This document shows positions 18,539 through 28,154 of a DNA stretch of 64,000 bases, piece after piece. The notes under the pieces are model-generated. The model saw only the letters and a list, made by a program, of their open reading frames with translations. It searched no databases and had not been told where the DNA came from. The position numbers were made by a program, and so were the translations under genes. Position 1 is the first letter of the stretch, and each line of letters opens with the position of its first letter. The DNA comes from Stutzerimonas stutzeri. Lineage in GTDB: Bacteria; Pseudomonadota; Gammaproteobacteria; Pseudomonadales; Pseudomonadaceae. The DNA is taken from contig CP077641.1 in the NCBI GenBank assembly GCA_019056435.1, positions 434,001 through 498,000 on the forward strand, in the 5' to 3' direction.

Positions 18539-20530
18539 ATGGCAGCCCTGGGGTTACGTGGAAAATCCTTGCTCGCGTTGTTGCTGACCTTCTGCCTCGC
18601 GATCGGCGTGATGGCGCTGGTCGGACGCGAAGCCCTGACAGGCATCCAGCAGCGCTTCGGTGAGGCCTATGCACGCAATGTGGTGCAGCTCAACCGCGAG
18701 CGGCTTTTCGCCCCCGTCACCCGGGAACTGGCGCTGGCCCAGCGGCTGGCCGAGTCGCAGATCACCCGCACTTGGCTGCTCGACGAAGAGGATGTGCCCA
18801 GGCGCGAGCTGTTCTTCCTCGAAGCCGAAGGTTACCAGCGTGCCCTGAGTGACCATTCCTACTTTGCCGCCTCCGCGGCGAGCAACCGCTATTACTCCAA
18901 CGGCGACAAACAGGTCCCCAGCCAGGCGCCACGCTACGAAATGGCACCCGACGCCGCCGAAGACGAGTGGTTCTACGCGACGCTCCGCTCCGAGGCGCCC
19001 TACCACCTGAATGTTGATCGGTCGGCCGTCACCGGCGATCTGCAGATCTGGTTCAATGTTGTCGTGCGTGACGGATCGCGCCCGCTCGGTATCGTCGGTT
19101 CCGGCATCAGCCTGAAGGCGTTCATCGAGGATTTCATCGAAGTCGACAAGACTGGTGTGGAATCCATGGTTCTCGATGGCCATGGCTCGATCCTGATCCA
19201 CCCGGACCAGTCCCTGGTGACGCTCAACGCCGAAACCTCGCAAGGTCGCTCGCTGGCCACCAACGTGCTCGGGCTGCTGGATGACATCGAGCAAGCCACC
19301 GATCTGCGTGAGCTGATGGCCTATGGTCGCGAGCATCCCGGCGAGACGCCAACCCTGCCGGTGAAGCTCGACGGCGAGCCGCGTCTGCTCGCCCTGACCT
19401 GGATCCCCGAACTCCAGTGGTTCGTCGCCAGCGCGGTGGACCTGCGCACCGCCCAGGTGATCGAACTCCGGCCGCTGCTGCCGGCGCTGACCGCCGTCGC
19501 CCTGCTCTTCGTGGCCCTGATCCTCGCCGGCGCCTGGCTGGTCGATCGTCGCGTCCTGCGCCCGCTTCGTCAGCTGCGCAAGAGCGCCCAGGCCATCGCG
19601 GCCGGACAGTACAACACTCCCCTTCCCGTCGACCGCAACGACGAGATCGGCGAGCTCAGCGCGGCCTTCCGCCGCATGGCGCAGACCATCGGCAACCACA
19701 CCAGCGAACTGGAAAGTCGCGTGCAGGAACGAACGCGCGCACTCGAGCAAGCCAATCGTGAAATGGCCGCGGCACACAAGAAGATCGACGACTCCATCGA
19801 TTACGCCAGCCTGATCCAGCACGCCATCCTGCCCAAGCGCCAACTGCTGGCCGACCTCGACGAGCGCCACGCCGTGCTCTGGCACCCACGCGACGTGGTG
19901 GGCGGCGACTTCTACGTCTATCGCGCCACTTCCCAGGGTTGCCTGCTCGGCGTGGTCGACTGCGCCGGCCATGGCGTGCCGGGGGCGCTGATGACCATGC
20001 TCGCCCACGCCGCGATCGAACAGGCGATCGCCGATGCCGGCCTGCATGACCCCGCCGCGATCCTCAGCCGGACCGACGGCATCGTTCGCCGCATGTTGCA
20101 TGCCGACAGCACCCAGCATGCGCTGGCGACGAACATGGATGTCGGCCTGGCCTACGTCGATTTCGAGCGTCGCCGCGTGATCTACGCCGGCGCCAAGATC
20201 GCGCTTTATTTCAGCGACGGCGAGACGCTCGACGAGCTGCCGGCCGGGCGCAGGGCCATCGGCGACCGGCGCCTCGGCGAGTACCGCAACGCCGAAATCG
20301 AGCTCAAGCCCGGCCGTACGTTCTACCTCGCCACCGACGGGTTCCTCGACCAGGCCGGCGGTGAGCTAGGCTACGGCTTCGGCAATCGTCGCTTCGCCGA
20401 GATGATCCTGCGCCATGCGCGTCTGCCGCTGGCCGAGCAGGGCGCAGCCTTCCAGGCCACCCTGGCCGAATACCAGGGTGATTATCCGCAGCGCGACGAC
20501 ATCACCCTGCTGTGTTTCCGTTTCGATTGA
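18539..20530 (+). CDS. siaA: SiaA, membrane PP2C-type phosphatase sensor
   Basis: The 663-aa protein has TM1 (about 10-30), a large periplasmic cache domain (about 35-310, with WFNVVVRDGSRPLGIVGSG), TM2 (about 315-335), a HAMP segment (RPLRQLRKSAQAIAAGQYN) and a cytoplasmic SpoIIE/PP2C phosphatase domain (DVVGGDFYVYR, GVVDCAGHGVPGALMTML, ATDGFLDQ) with the metal-binding aspartates. In P. aeruginosa SiaA dephosphorylates SiaC and so turns on the diguanylate cyclase SiaD. The next three genes are siaB, siaC and siaD in order, which makes the assignment firm. The ligand is unknown. Confidence 0.95.
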   Translation: MAALGLRGKSLLALLLTFCLAIGVMALVGREALTGIQQRFGEAYARNVVQLNRERLFAPVTRELALAQRLAESQITRTWLLDEEDVPRRELFFLEAEGYQRALSDHSYFAASAASNRYYSNGDKQVPSQAPRYEMAPDAAEDEWFYATLRSEAPYHLNVDRSAVTGDLQIWFNVVVRDGSRPLGIVGSGISLKAFIEDFIEVDKTGVESMVLDGHGSILIHPDQSLVTLNAETSQGRSLATNVLGLLDDIEQATDLRELMAYGREHPGETPTLPVKLDGEPRLLALTWIPELQWFVASAVDLRTAQVIELRPLLPALTAVALLFVALILAGAWLVDRRVLRPLRQLRKSAQAIAAGQYNTPLPVDRNDEIGELSAAFRRMAQTIGNHTSELESRVQERTRALEQANREMAAAHKKIDDSIDYASLIQHAILPKRQLLADLDERHAVLWHPRDVVGGDFYVYRATSQGCLLGVVDCAGHGVPGALMTMLAHAAIEQAIADAGLHDPAAILSRTDGIVRRMLHADSTQHALATNMDVGLAYVDFERRRVIYAGAKIALYFSDGETLDELPAGRRAIGDRRLGEYRNAEIELKPGRTFYLATDGFLDQAGGELGYGFGNRRFAEMILRHARLPLAEQGAAFQATLAEYQGDYPQRDDITLLCFRFD

Positions 20531-20558
20531 GCACCATCCACCGGAGTCGAGTTGCCCC

Positions 20559-21104
20559 ATGGAAACCCTTGACCTGTTCGCCATGCGCGAAAGCTACAAC
20601 AGACAGCAGATCATGCTCTGCTTCAACGGACCGATCTCGCGCAGCCTGATCGAGGAGATTGGCAACGCGCTGCGCAACTATCTGGCCGCCGACCACGCCA
20701 ACCCGTCCTCGGCCATGGACGTGTTTGCCGTCTACATCGAAATGACGCAGAACATCCGCCACTACGCCAAGGTCCGAAACTGGGCCGACCAGGAAGCGGG
20801 CGCCACGGTGGTCGTGGCGCGCAACGATGCCGACGGCCGCTACGTGGTATCGGCCGGCAACCTGATCGAGACGACCGACGGCGAGGCGCTGATCGCGGCC
20901 ATCGAGGAGCTCGCCAACCTGGACAAGGCACAGCTCAAGGCAAGGTACAAAGAACAATTGCGCAAACCGCGCGAAGACAACACGGTAACGGGCGCCGGCC
21001 TGGGCCTGATCGACATCGCCCGCAAGTCCAGCGAACCACTGAAAGCCTCGTTGCAACCCGTCGCCAACGGCCGCTCGTTCATCAGCCTCAGCGCGGTCAT
21101 CTGA
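20559..21104 (+). CDS. siaB: SiaB, SiaC-directed protein kinase
   Basis: This 181-aa protein begins METLDLFAMRESYNRQQ and has a GHKL-like layout: an N-terminal helix pair, an N-box-like NIRHYAKVR, and a glycine-rich TGAGLGLIDIARKS near the C-terminus. In the Sia pathway SiaB phosphorylates SiaC on a threonine and opposes SiaA. The start at 20559 follows CGGAG and lies 28 bp after the siaA stop. Confidence 0.92.
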   Translation: METLDLFAMRESYNRQQIMLCFNGPISRSLIEEIGNALRNYLAADHANPSSAMDVFAVYIEMTQNIRHYAKVRNWADQEAGATVVVARNDADGRYVVSAGNLIETTDGEALIAAIEELANLDKAQLKARYKEQLRKPREDNTVTGAGLGLIDIARKSSEPLKASLQPVANGRSFISLSAVI

Positions 21105-21118
21105 CAGACAAGAGCCAA

Positions 21119-21505
21119 ATGCACATGAATGATTTCTCCATCGTCGGCACCCAGTCTTCACCGGCCATCGATTCCGACTGGGAAAACGGCGTGCTCGCCA
21201 TGCAAGGCGACTCCTATCCGGAAAATTCCTACGAACTCTTCCATCAGGTCATCGAGTGGATCGAGCGCTATCTCGCCGAGGCGGGCCGTCCGCTACGCCT
21301 GGAGCTGCACCTGCTATACCTCAACACCAGCAGCATCAAGGCCATGATGGACATTTTCGACCTGCTCGAGGCGGCCCATCAGGCCGGCCAGGCGGTTTCG
21401 GTCAACTGGCATTACGACCGCCGCAACGAGCGGGTGATGGAGCTGGCCGAAGAATTCAAGGAAGACTGCAGTTTCCCCTTCATGATCCTTGGCGACGACC
21501 GGTAG
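21119..21505 (+). CDS. siaC: SiaC, phospho-switch protein (DUF1987)
   Basis: The 128-aa protein has the DUF1987 core: MQGDSYPENSYELF near the start, a central YLNTSSIKAMMDIFDLLE with the phosphorylated threonine in LNTSS, and YDRRNERVMELAEEF. Unphosphorylated SiaC binds SiaD and activates it; phosphorylation by SiaB blocks this. The fold resembles anti-sigma-factor antagonists. The start may be 21119 or 21125, two ATGs six bases apart. The stop precedes the siaD start by 7 bp. Confidence 0.92.
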   Translation: MHMNDFSIVGTQSSPAIDSDWENGVLAMQGDSYPENSYELFHQVIEWIERYLAEAGRPLRLELHLLYLNTSSIKAMMDIFDLLEAAHQAGQAVSVNWHYDRRNERVMELAEEFKEDCSFPFMILGDDR

Positions 21506-21512
21506 GTGCCCT

Positions 21513-22298
21513 ATGCGCGGCCATAATCCGCTGGAAGCCCAGGTGGTGGAGTCGCTGGCCGACCCCGCACATCAGGGCCATCCGCTGCACGAGACACTGA
21601 GCCAGTTGTGGGAGGCGCACCACAATCTGCTCAACCGTATCGAGCGTATCGCGCGTGTCTCCGATGGCTATCAGAGCATTGCGCGTGACCGCGAGCTGAC
21701 GCTCTCGGCCCGCTTCGACAAGCAGCTGCGCCAACTGGAAAAAGTGGCCCGTATTTCCGACCGCTACCAGATGATGATGCACGACCTGAACATCGCGCTC
21801 AGGGAAGCCTCGACCCACGACGCGCTCACCGGCATCGCGAATCGTCGCCTGCTCACCGAACGCCTGCGCGAGGAAACCGAACGGGCCCGACGGTACGAGC
21901 GGCCGTTATGCGTTGCCATTGTCGACATCGACTACTTCAAAGTCGTCAATGACGACCACGGTCACGAGATCGGCGACAGCGTGCTGATCGAGGTCGTCCA
22001 GGTGATGGAGGCACAGATTCGCGAGCATGATCTGTGCGGCCGATGGGGCGGTGAGGAGTTTCTGATCGTGATGCCGGAAACCTCGACCGATAACGCGATT
22101 CTGGTGCTCGAGCGCCTTCGCCAGGCGGTAGAGGCGCTGCGCGTTCACATTCGCGACAGGACCCTCGCGGTCACCGTAAGCCTGGGGCTCGCCGAGTTGC
22201 GTATCGGGGAAAGCTACTCGAGCGCCATCAACCGCGCCGACACAGCCCTGCTGCGCGCCAAGCGCAATGGCCGCAATCGCTACGAGCGAGCCGATTGA
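21513..22298 (+). CDS. siaD: SiaD, diguanylate cyclase
   Basis: The 261-aa protein has an N-terminal helical region (about 1-90, coiled coil with QLRQLEKVARISDRYQ) and a GGDEF domain with active-site GGEEF in GRWGGEEFLIV. An RxxD inhibitory site (REHD) lies five residues before it, so product inhibition is expected. It makes c-di-GMP from two GTP. In P. aeruginosa SiaD with SiaC drives aggregation and biofilm in response to SDS and carbon source. GGTAGGTG precedes the ATG at 21513. Confidence 0.94.
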   Translation: MRGHNPLEAQVVESLADPAHQGHPLHETLSQLWEAHHNLLNRIERIARVSDGYQSIARDRELTLSARFDKQLRQLEKVARISDRYQMMMHDLNIALREASTHDALTGIANRRLLTERLREETERARRYERPLCVAIVDIDYFKVVNDDHGHEIGDSVLIEVVQVMEAQIREHDLCGRWGGEEFLIVMPETSTDNAILVLERLRQAVEALRVHIRDRTLAVTVSLGLAELRIGESYSSAINRADTALLRAKRNGRNRYERAD

Positions 22299-22409
22299 GG
22301 CCTCACGCCTGGCTGACTAGTCACGCCGGGGCCGACTCGCGTGTGTCGCGCTGCGCTACGACGGACCTGGCGCTGGGCTCATCCATCGGCACGGGGCTCG
22401 ACCTCCGTC

Positions 22410-23186
22410 CTACCAGTAATTTTCGACCGCCACCTGACCGGGGCGACGTGTCAGGCTCAGGTTGAGGTCGCGTGCCTTGAGCAGGGCTCGGGTGTCCTCG
22501 ATCATCTGCGGGTTGCCACAAAGCATGATCCGCGAATGCTCGGGCTCGAGCGCCAGGCCGGCAGCGCGCTCCAGCTCGCCGTTCTCGATCAGGGTGGTGA
22601 TCCGACCGTTCAGCGCGCCGGGTACCTGCTCGCGGGTGACCACGGGCAGGTAGGTCAGCTTCGAGCCCAGCCCCTCGAGGTATTCGCGTTCCGGCAGCTC
22701 GCGGATCAGCGCCTGGTAGGCCAACTCCGAGGCGGTGCGCGCACTGTAGACCAGAATGATCCGCTCGAAGCGCTGCCAGACCTCGAAGTCCTGCAGGATC
22801 GACAGGAACGGCGCGATCCCCGTGCCGGTGCCCAGCAGCCAGAGATCGCGGCCGTCGACGAAGCGATCAAGCGTGAGAAAACCAAAGGCCTGTTTGTCCA
22901 CCAGCAGTTCATCGCCAGGTGCAAGCCGGCTCAGCTCGCTGGTGAACTCGCCACCCGGCACCACGATGGAAAAGAAATCGAGGAACTCGTCATGCGGTGC
23001 GGAGACCATCGAATAAGCACGCCAGACGATACTGCCGCTGGCCTTGCGCACACCGAGCCGGGCGAACTGGCCGGCGGTGAACCGGAAACCGGGATCGCGC
23101 GTGGTGCGCAGGGTGAACAGGCTGGGCGTCAGCGTCTGCACCTCGAGCAGGCGCTGACGGGTGAACTTCTCTTCGCTGGCGGTCAT
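22410..23186 (-). CDS. fpr: ferredoxin--NADP(+) reductase
   Basis: The 258-aa protein is a bacterial Fpr-type flavoenzyme. It has the FAD-binding RAYSMVS motif at 56-62, FFSIVVPGGEFTSEL, the NADPH-binding GTGTGIAPFLS near 118 and the C-terminal aromatic ending VAVENYW. It exchanges electrons between NADPH and ferredoxin or flavodoxin. Pseudomonads have two such enzymes; which one this is cannot be settled by eye. The ATG at 23186 overlaps the stop of a possible small upstream ORF. Confidence 0.88.
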   Translation of the reverse strand: MTASEEKFTRQRLLEVQTLTPSLFTLRTTRDPGFRFTAGQFARLGVRKASGSIVWRAYSMVSAPHDEFLDFFSIVVPGGEFTSELSRLAPGDELLVDKQAFGFLTLDRFVDGRDLWLLGTGTGIAPFLSILQDFEVWQRFERIILVYSARTASELAYQALIRELPEREYLEGLGSKLTYLPVVTREQVPGALNGRITTLIENGELERAAGLALEPEHSRIMLCGNPQMIEDTRALLKARDLNLSLTRRPGQVAVENYW

Positions 23187-23368
23187 ACTTCGCTCCCCTT
23201 CGAACCTGGACGCTCCAGTTGCCCAGGCCGTGGAAAAAAATGGGCGAGGCAGGCAAGACAACGCAGAAACAGCCGAAGCAGCAGTCCGGGCTCGCGCGAG
23301 CAGGCGCTCTGAATGAGCGCTCCGAGGCTGTTCCAGGTGCAGTCTTGCCAACGCAGATGTTTTTCCAT
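23183..23368 (-). CDS. possible small hydrophobic protein upstream of fpr
   Basis: A 61-aa reading frame begins MEKHLRWQDCTWNSLGALIQ and has a Cys- and Leu-rich stretch (LLLRLFLRCLACLAHFF). Its TGA overlaps the fpr ATG by ATGA, the usual sign of translational coupling. Against it, no strong ribosome site is at the expected spacing (GGAG is about 15 bases before the ATG), and the interval is also part of an imperfect inverted repeat. I know of no family for it. Confidence 0.4.
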   Translation of the reverse strand: MEKHLRWQDCTWNSLGALIQSACSREPGLLLRLFLRCLACLAHFFPRPGQLERPGSKGSEV

Positions 23369-23373
23369 GGCCT
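23225..23373. repeat. imperfect nested inverted repeat upstream of fpr
   Basis: The outer arms are AGGCCGTGGAAAAA (23225-23238) and TTTTTCCATGGCCT (23360-23373), with one mismatch. Inner arms GGCAAGAC (23252-23259) and GTCTTGCC (23342-23349) are in the same nested order, so the 149-bp interval could fold into one long interrupted hairpin. It may be a remnant of a small inverted-repeat element. Confidence 0.45.
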
Positions 23374-23419
23374 AGGCCTTGATACTCCTTTCCGACGCCG
23401 ATAAACACCGCCAGTTCTC

Positions 23420-24547
23420 ATGCCTATTCTCGAATCACCCTACGCCCGCCTCGATCTGATCCGCCAGCCTGAACAGCCGAACGAGCCACTGCAGGCCTTC
23501 GATGCGGCCGATGAATACCTGCTGGCGCACCTGCATGAGCAGGCGCTACCGGCCGGTGCCCGTGTCCTGATCCTCAATGACGGCTTCGGCGCACTGGCCT
23601 GTTCGCTGGCGCAACAGGCCCAGGTGATCAGCAGTGGCGACTCGCACCTGGCGCACCTCGCGCTGCAAAAGAATCTGCAGCGCAACGGGCTTCCAGCCGA
23701 CGCCGTCACCTTCGTGCCGGCCAGCGAATCGGCGCACGGCCCGTTCGACCGGGTGCTGATCCGCGTGCCCAAGACCCTCGCCCTGCTCGAAGAACAGCTG
23801 ATTCGCCTGCACGGCCAGCTTGCGCCGGGCGCAGAGGTCATCGCCGCGGGCATGGTCAAGCACCTGCCCCGGGCTGCTGGTGACCTGCTGGAGAAGTACA
23901 TCGGGCCGGTGCAGGCCTCGCTGGCGGTGAAAAAAGCGCGGCTGCTGTTCGCCACGCCATGCGACAGGCCCGCCGCCACTTCGCCCTATCCGACCCGCTA
24001 CCGCCTGGATCAACCTGCCATCGAGCTGGTCAACCACGCGAACCTGTTCTGTCGCGAAGGGCTCGACATCGGCACCCGGGCTTTTCTGCCACACCTGCCC
24101 CGCGCGCTCGGCAACCTGCGCGTGGCGGACCTGGGCTGCGGCAACGGCGTGCTCGGCATTGTGTACGCGCTGAGCAATCCGCAGGCGGCGCTGACCCTCG
24201 TCGACGAGAGCTACATGGCGGTGCAATCGGCTCGGGAAAACTGGCAGACGATCCACGGCGACCGCGTCGCGGATATCCGCGCCGGTGACGGCCTGGCCGA
24301 TCAGCCGCCAGCCTCGCTGGACCTGGTCCTGTGCAACCCACCCTTTCACCAGCAACAGGTCGTGGGCGACTTTCTGGCCTGGCGCATGTTCACCCAGGCC
24401 AAGGCGGCGCTCAGCCAAGGCGGCGAGCTGTGGATCGTCGGCAACCGCCACCTGGGTTATCACCTCAAACTCAAGCGCCTGTTCGGCAAGGTCGAGCAGG
24501 TGGCCGCAACGCCAAAGTTCGTCATCCTGCGAGCCATCAAGGGCTGA
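23420..24547 (+). CDS. rlmG: 23S rRNA (guanine1835-N2)-methyltransferase RlmG
   Basis: The 375-aa protein has the two-domain RlmG/RsmC design: a degenerate N-terminal methyltransferase-like domain and a catalytic C-terminal domain with the SAM-binding VADLGCGNGVLG near residue 236 and the NPPFHQQ catalytic motif near 303. It methylates N2 of G1835 in 23S rRNA. RsmC (16S G1207) is the close alternative; the length and the ALGNLRVADLGCGNG stretch favour RlmG. Confidence 0.88.
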   Translation: MPILESPYARLDLIRQPEQPNEPLQAFDAADEYLLAHLHEQALPAGARVLILNDGFGALACSLAQQAQVISSGDSHLAHLALQKNLQRNGLPADAVTFVPASESAHGPFDRVLIRVPKTLALLEEQLIRLHGQLAPGAEVIAAGMVKHLPRAAGDLLEKYIGPVQASLAVKKARLLFATPCDRPAATSPYPTRYRLDQPAIELVNHANLFCREGLDIGTRAFLPHLPRALGNLRVADLGCGNGVLGIVYALSNPQAALTLVDESYMAVQSARENWQTIHGDRVADIRAGDGLADQPPASLDLVLCNPPFHQQQVVGDFLAWRMFTQAKAALSQGGELWIVGNRHLGYHLKLKRLFGKVEQVAATPKFVILRAIKG

Positions 24548-24661
24548 ACCGACGCTTGGCGAGCGCGGCAGAACCGGTGCGAACAGCGAATGTCACGACG
24601 GCCTTTCCCGCCGTTCCTGGCGTGATAATCTGCCGGGCCCTGCCGTCGTTGCGCCTGCCTG

Positions 24662-25888
24662 ATGTCGACCCACACCAAGCTCCAGCTCCGCCACCAACGT
24701 CCCTTCATCAAGTTCTGGTTTGCCCGCGTCTTCACCGCCAGCGGTTTCCAGATGCTCGCCGTCGCGATCGGCTGGCACATGTACGAACTGACCGGGAGCG
24801 TGCTCGACCTGGGCCTGGTCGGGCTGGCGGAGTTCTTCCCCGCCTGCTGTTCATCCTCTGGACCGGCCACGTCGCCGACCGATTCGACCGGCGACGCGTG
24901 GCGGCGACGTGCCAAGGCCTGCAAGGCCTGATCGCCCTCGCCCTGGTGCTGGGCACCGGCGGGTTGGGCGTGACGCGAGAAATGATCTTCGTATTGGCGT
25001 TCCTGCTGGGCACCGCCCGCGCCTTCGAGGGCCCGGCCACCCAGGCGTTGTTGCCAAGCCTGGTACCGACGTCGCTGTTTCCCGCCGCCGTGGCGGCTTC
25101 GTCCTCGGCGATGCAGACGGCGACCATCGTCGCACCGGCACTCGGCGGCCTGCTGTTCGCCATCGGCCCCTTGTGGGTCTACGGCCCGGTCGCGCTTCTG
25201 TTCGCGCTGGCCTGCAGCCTGATGCTGAGCCTGCCCAAGCGCCCGGCGCCGCCGAAACAGACCGGCCCGGCCATGGAAAAACCTGCTCGCAGGGATGCGC
25301 TTCATCCGCAGCCGCCCGGACATCTTTGGCGCCATCTCGCTGGACATGTTCGCCGTGCTGCTCGGTGGCGCCACCGCCCTGTTGCCGGTGTTCGCCAAGG
25401 ACATCCTGCTCACCGGCCCGTCAGGCCTCGGCCTGCTGCGCTCCGCGCCCGCGGTCGGCGCACTGCTGATGTCCTTCTGGCTCGCACGCTACCCGATCAA
25501 CCGCCAGGTGGGCCGCGTCATGTTCGCCGCGGTCGGGGTGTTCGGCCTGGCTACCATCGCCTTCGGTCTGTCCACCTCGTTCTGGCTGTCGATGGGCGTA
25601 CTGGTGGTATTGGGGGCAGCCGACATGATCAGCATGGTCATCCGCGGCGCCTTCGTGCAGCTGGAGACACCCGACGCCATGCGCGGCCGGGTCAGCGCGG
25701 TGAACGGCCTGTTCATCGGCGCCTCGAACCAGCTCGGCGAATTCGAATCCGGCCTTACCGCGCACTGGTTCGGCACCGTGCCGGCCGTGGTCATCGGCGG
25801 CGTCGGCACGCTGATCATCACCGGCGCCTGGATGAAGCTGTTCCCGACGCTGGCCAATCGGGATCAGCTGCACCGAGATCTGGACTAG
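24662..25888 (+). CDS. MFS transporter (EntS-like), two one-base frameshifts
   Basis: The frame starts at the ATG at 24662 (MSTHTKLQLRHQRPFIKFW). It loses one base near 24838-24844 (GLAEFFPA | LLFILWTGH), runs in the next frame through DRFDRRRVAATCQG, and regains one base in the A-run 25277-25281 (KNLLAG | MRFIRSRPDIFGAI). The corrected protein is about 408 aa with twelve hydrophobic segments and the MFS motif WTGHVADRFDRRRV after helix two. It resembles the MFS_3/EntS group of exporters; the substrate is unknown. The two offsetting indels in a fully conserved protein point to sequence error. Confidence 0.8.
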
Positions 25889-25950
25889 ACGCTGGAAGCT
25901 AGAAGCGAAAGCCTGACTTCACGCCTCCAGCGTCAGGCTTCCACCTGCCC

Positions 25951-28154
25951 TCAGAGCAGCTTGTCCATCGTGATCGGCAGGTCCCGAACGCGCTTCCCTG
26001 TCGCGTGGAAAATGGCGTTGGCCACCGCCGCGCCCACGCCCACGATGCCGATCTCGCCGACGCCCTTGGAGCCGAGCGCGTTGACGATCTCGTCGTTCTC
26101 CTCGACGAAGAAGGCGTCGATTTCGCCGATGTCGGCGTTGACCGGCACGTGGTACTCCGACAGGTTGTGGTTCATGTAGCGGCCCAGCTTGTGGTCGATC
26201 ATGGTTTCCTCGTGCAGCGCCTGGCCGATCCCCCAGACCACCCCGCCGGCGATCTGGTTGCCCGCGGTCTTGGGATTGACCACCCGCCCGGCGGCGACCG
26301 CGCTGACGACCCGACTGACCCTGACCGTACCCAGCGCCTCGTCGACGCGGACTTCAACGAAGATCGCCGAATGCGTGGCCGTGGCGTATTCGTTGCGCTT
26401 CTCGCCAGGCTCGACGCTGACCTCGGCCTCGAGCGCGCCACTCACCGCGACGATCTGTTCGAGCGCGACGTCATGCTCAGGGTTCGCCTTGAGACGCATG
26501 CGCCCGTCCATGAACTCCACCTCCTCGAGCTTGGCGCCGGTGAAGGGCGAGACAGGCGATTGCTGGGCAGCATCGAGGAACTTCTGGCGCAGCGCTTCAC
26601 AGGCCTGTTGCACGGCGCTGCCCACAGAGGAAACCGTGAAAGAGCCCCCTTCCAGCGGCGCCTGGGACAGGCTCGAATCGCCGAGACGGAACTCGACGCG
26701 GTCCATCGGCAGGCCCATTGCCGCAGCAGCGATCTGGGTCATCACGGTGTAGGTCCCGGTACCGATATCCGCCGTGGCGCTGCTGACGACGAGACGCCCG
26801 TCAGGTCCGAGACAGGCTTTGGCACTGGCGGGCATCTGCATCGCCTCCCAGACCCCAGTGGCCAGGCCCCAGCCGATCAACTGGTGGCCGTCGCGCATAG
26901 ACCGCGGTTCCATCGAACGACGTGACCAGCCGAAACGCTCGGCGCCCTGCTCGTAGCACTGGCGCAGTTCCTTGCTGGAATACGGCTTGTCCTCGTTCCC
27001 GTTGCGCTCGGCGTAGTTGGTCAGGCGCAGCGCCAGCGGGTCGACCCCGGCCGCGTAGGCCAGCTCGTCCATGGCACATTCCAGCGCAAAGACGCCGATG
27101 GTGGCGCCCGGTGCGCGCATGTCCAGCGGGGTGTAAACGTCCAGCGGCACCAGTTGGTAGTCCAGCTTCACGTTGGGGCATTGGTAGAGCATTCCCGACC
27201 ATTCCACCTCGTGCTCGGTGAAATCCTCGAAGCGAGAGGTCTGGCCGATCGCCTGATGCGTGATCGCCTGCAACTGGCCGTTGGCATCGGCACCGAGGAC
27301 AACCGCTGCACCGTCCGCGGCCGATAACCGAAGGTGAACATCTGCTGACGCTTGAGCGTGACCCGCACCGAGCGCTTGAGCTTAAGCGCCGCCATCACGG
27401 CCAGCGGCAGCTGATACTGCGGGCGCAGACCGGAGCCGAAGGCGCCACCCACGTAAGGCGAAAGGACCCGGATGCGCCCCTTCATGCCGAATACTTTTTC
27501 CAGGTAACGCATGCAGTTCTGCACACCCTGGGTCTTGTCGTGAATCTCCAGGCTGCCATCGGGCTGGTAATGCACCGTCGAGGCATGCGGCTCCATCGGG
27601 TTGTGGTGCTCGACTGGCGTGGTGTACTGCACATCCACCCGCACCGGCGAGCGGGCCAGGGCGCTGTCCACGTCGCCACGCGGCGGCGGCAGGTCGGCTG
27701 GCGCCTTGTGCATGCTTTCCAGCTCGCTGAGCAGATCGGTGCGATGCGGTTCGCGCTCGTACTCGACCCGCACCAGGCTGCCGGCATGGCGGGCCAGCTC
27801 GAGGTTGTCGGCCACGACCAGCGCGATGGGCTGCCCGCTGTAGAGGATGCGATCGTCGAACAGCGGGCGGAACGGCGAGCCGTCGGCGGCATCGTCGTCC
27901 TCGTAGGGTTCGTCATAGCCGGCGATCGGCGGACGGTTCTGGTGGGTCAATACCAGCGCCACACCCGGCACGGCTTCGGCGCCGCGCGTGTCGATGCTGA
28001 CGATTCGTCCTCGCGCGATGCTGCTGTTGACCACACTGCCATAGAGCAGGCCCGCGGCCTCGAATTCGGCGGCGTATTGCGCTCGGCCAGTAACCTTGAG
28101 CGGGCCATCGACGCGATCAAGCGGCTGGCCGAACGGGGAAGAGACGGGTTTCAT
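25951..28154 (-). CDS. paoC: molybdopterin-binding subunit of PaoABC-type aldehyde oxidoreductase, frameshifted
   Basis: This large subunit (about 734 aa after correction) starts MKPVSSPFGQPLDRVDGPLKVTGRAQYA, has the molybdopterin-binding VGGAFGSGLRPQYQLPL, and ends with the catalytic glutamate loop GVGEIGIVGVGAA. The frame slips by one missing base near 27293-27298 (YRPRTVQRLS | LGADANGQLQ); both halves are fully conserved, so this is probably an error. Xanthine-oxidase-family enzymes hydroxylate aldehydes or N-heterocycles. The three-gene order with overlapping ATGA junctions matches E. coli paoABC, which oxidises aromatic aldehydes. Confidence 0.88.

Noticed and set aside
18554-20119. 521-codon minus-strand open frame over siaA
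   Set aside because: Antisense shadow; siaA has every expected domain and its operon partners.
24662-25888. MFS transporter as a pseudogene
   Set aside because: The two indels offset each other and the rest is fully conserved, so sequence error is the simpler explanation.
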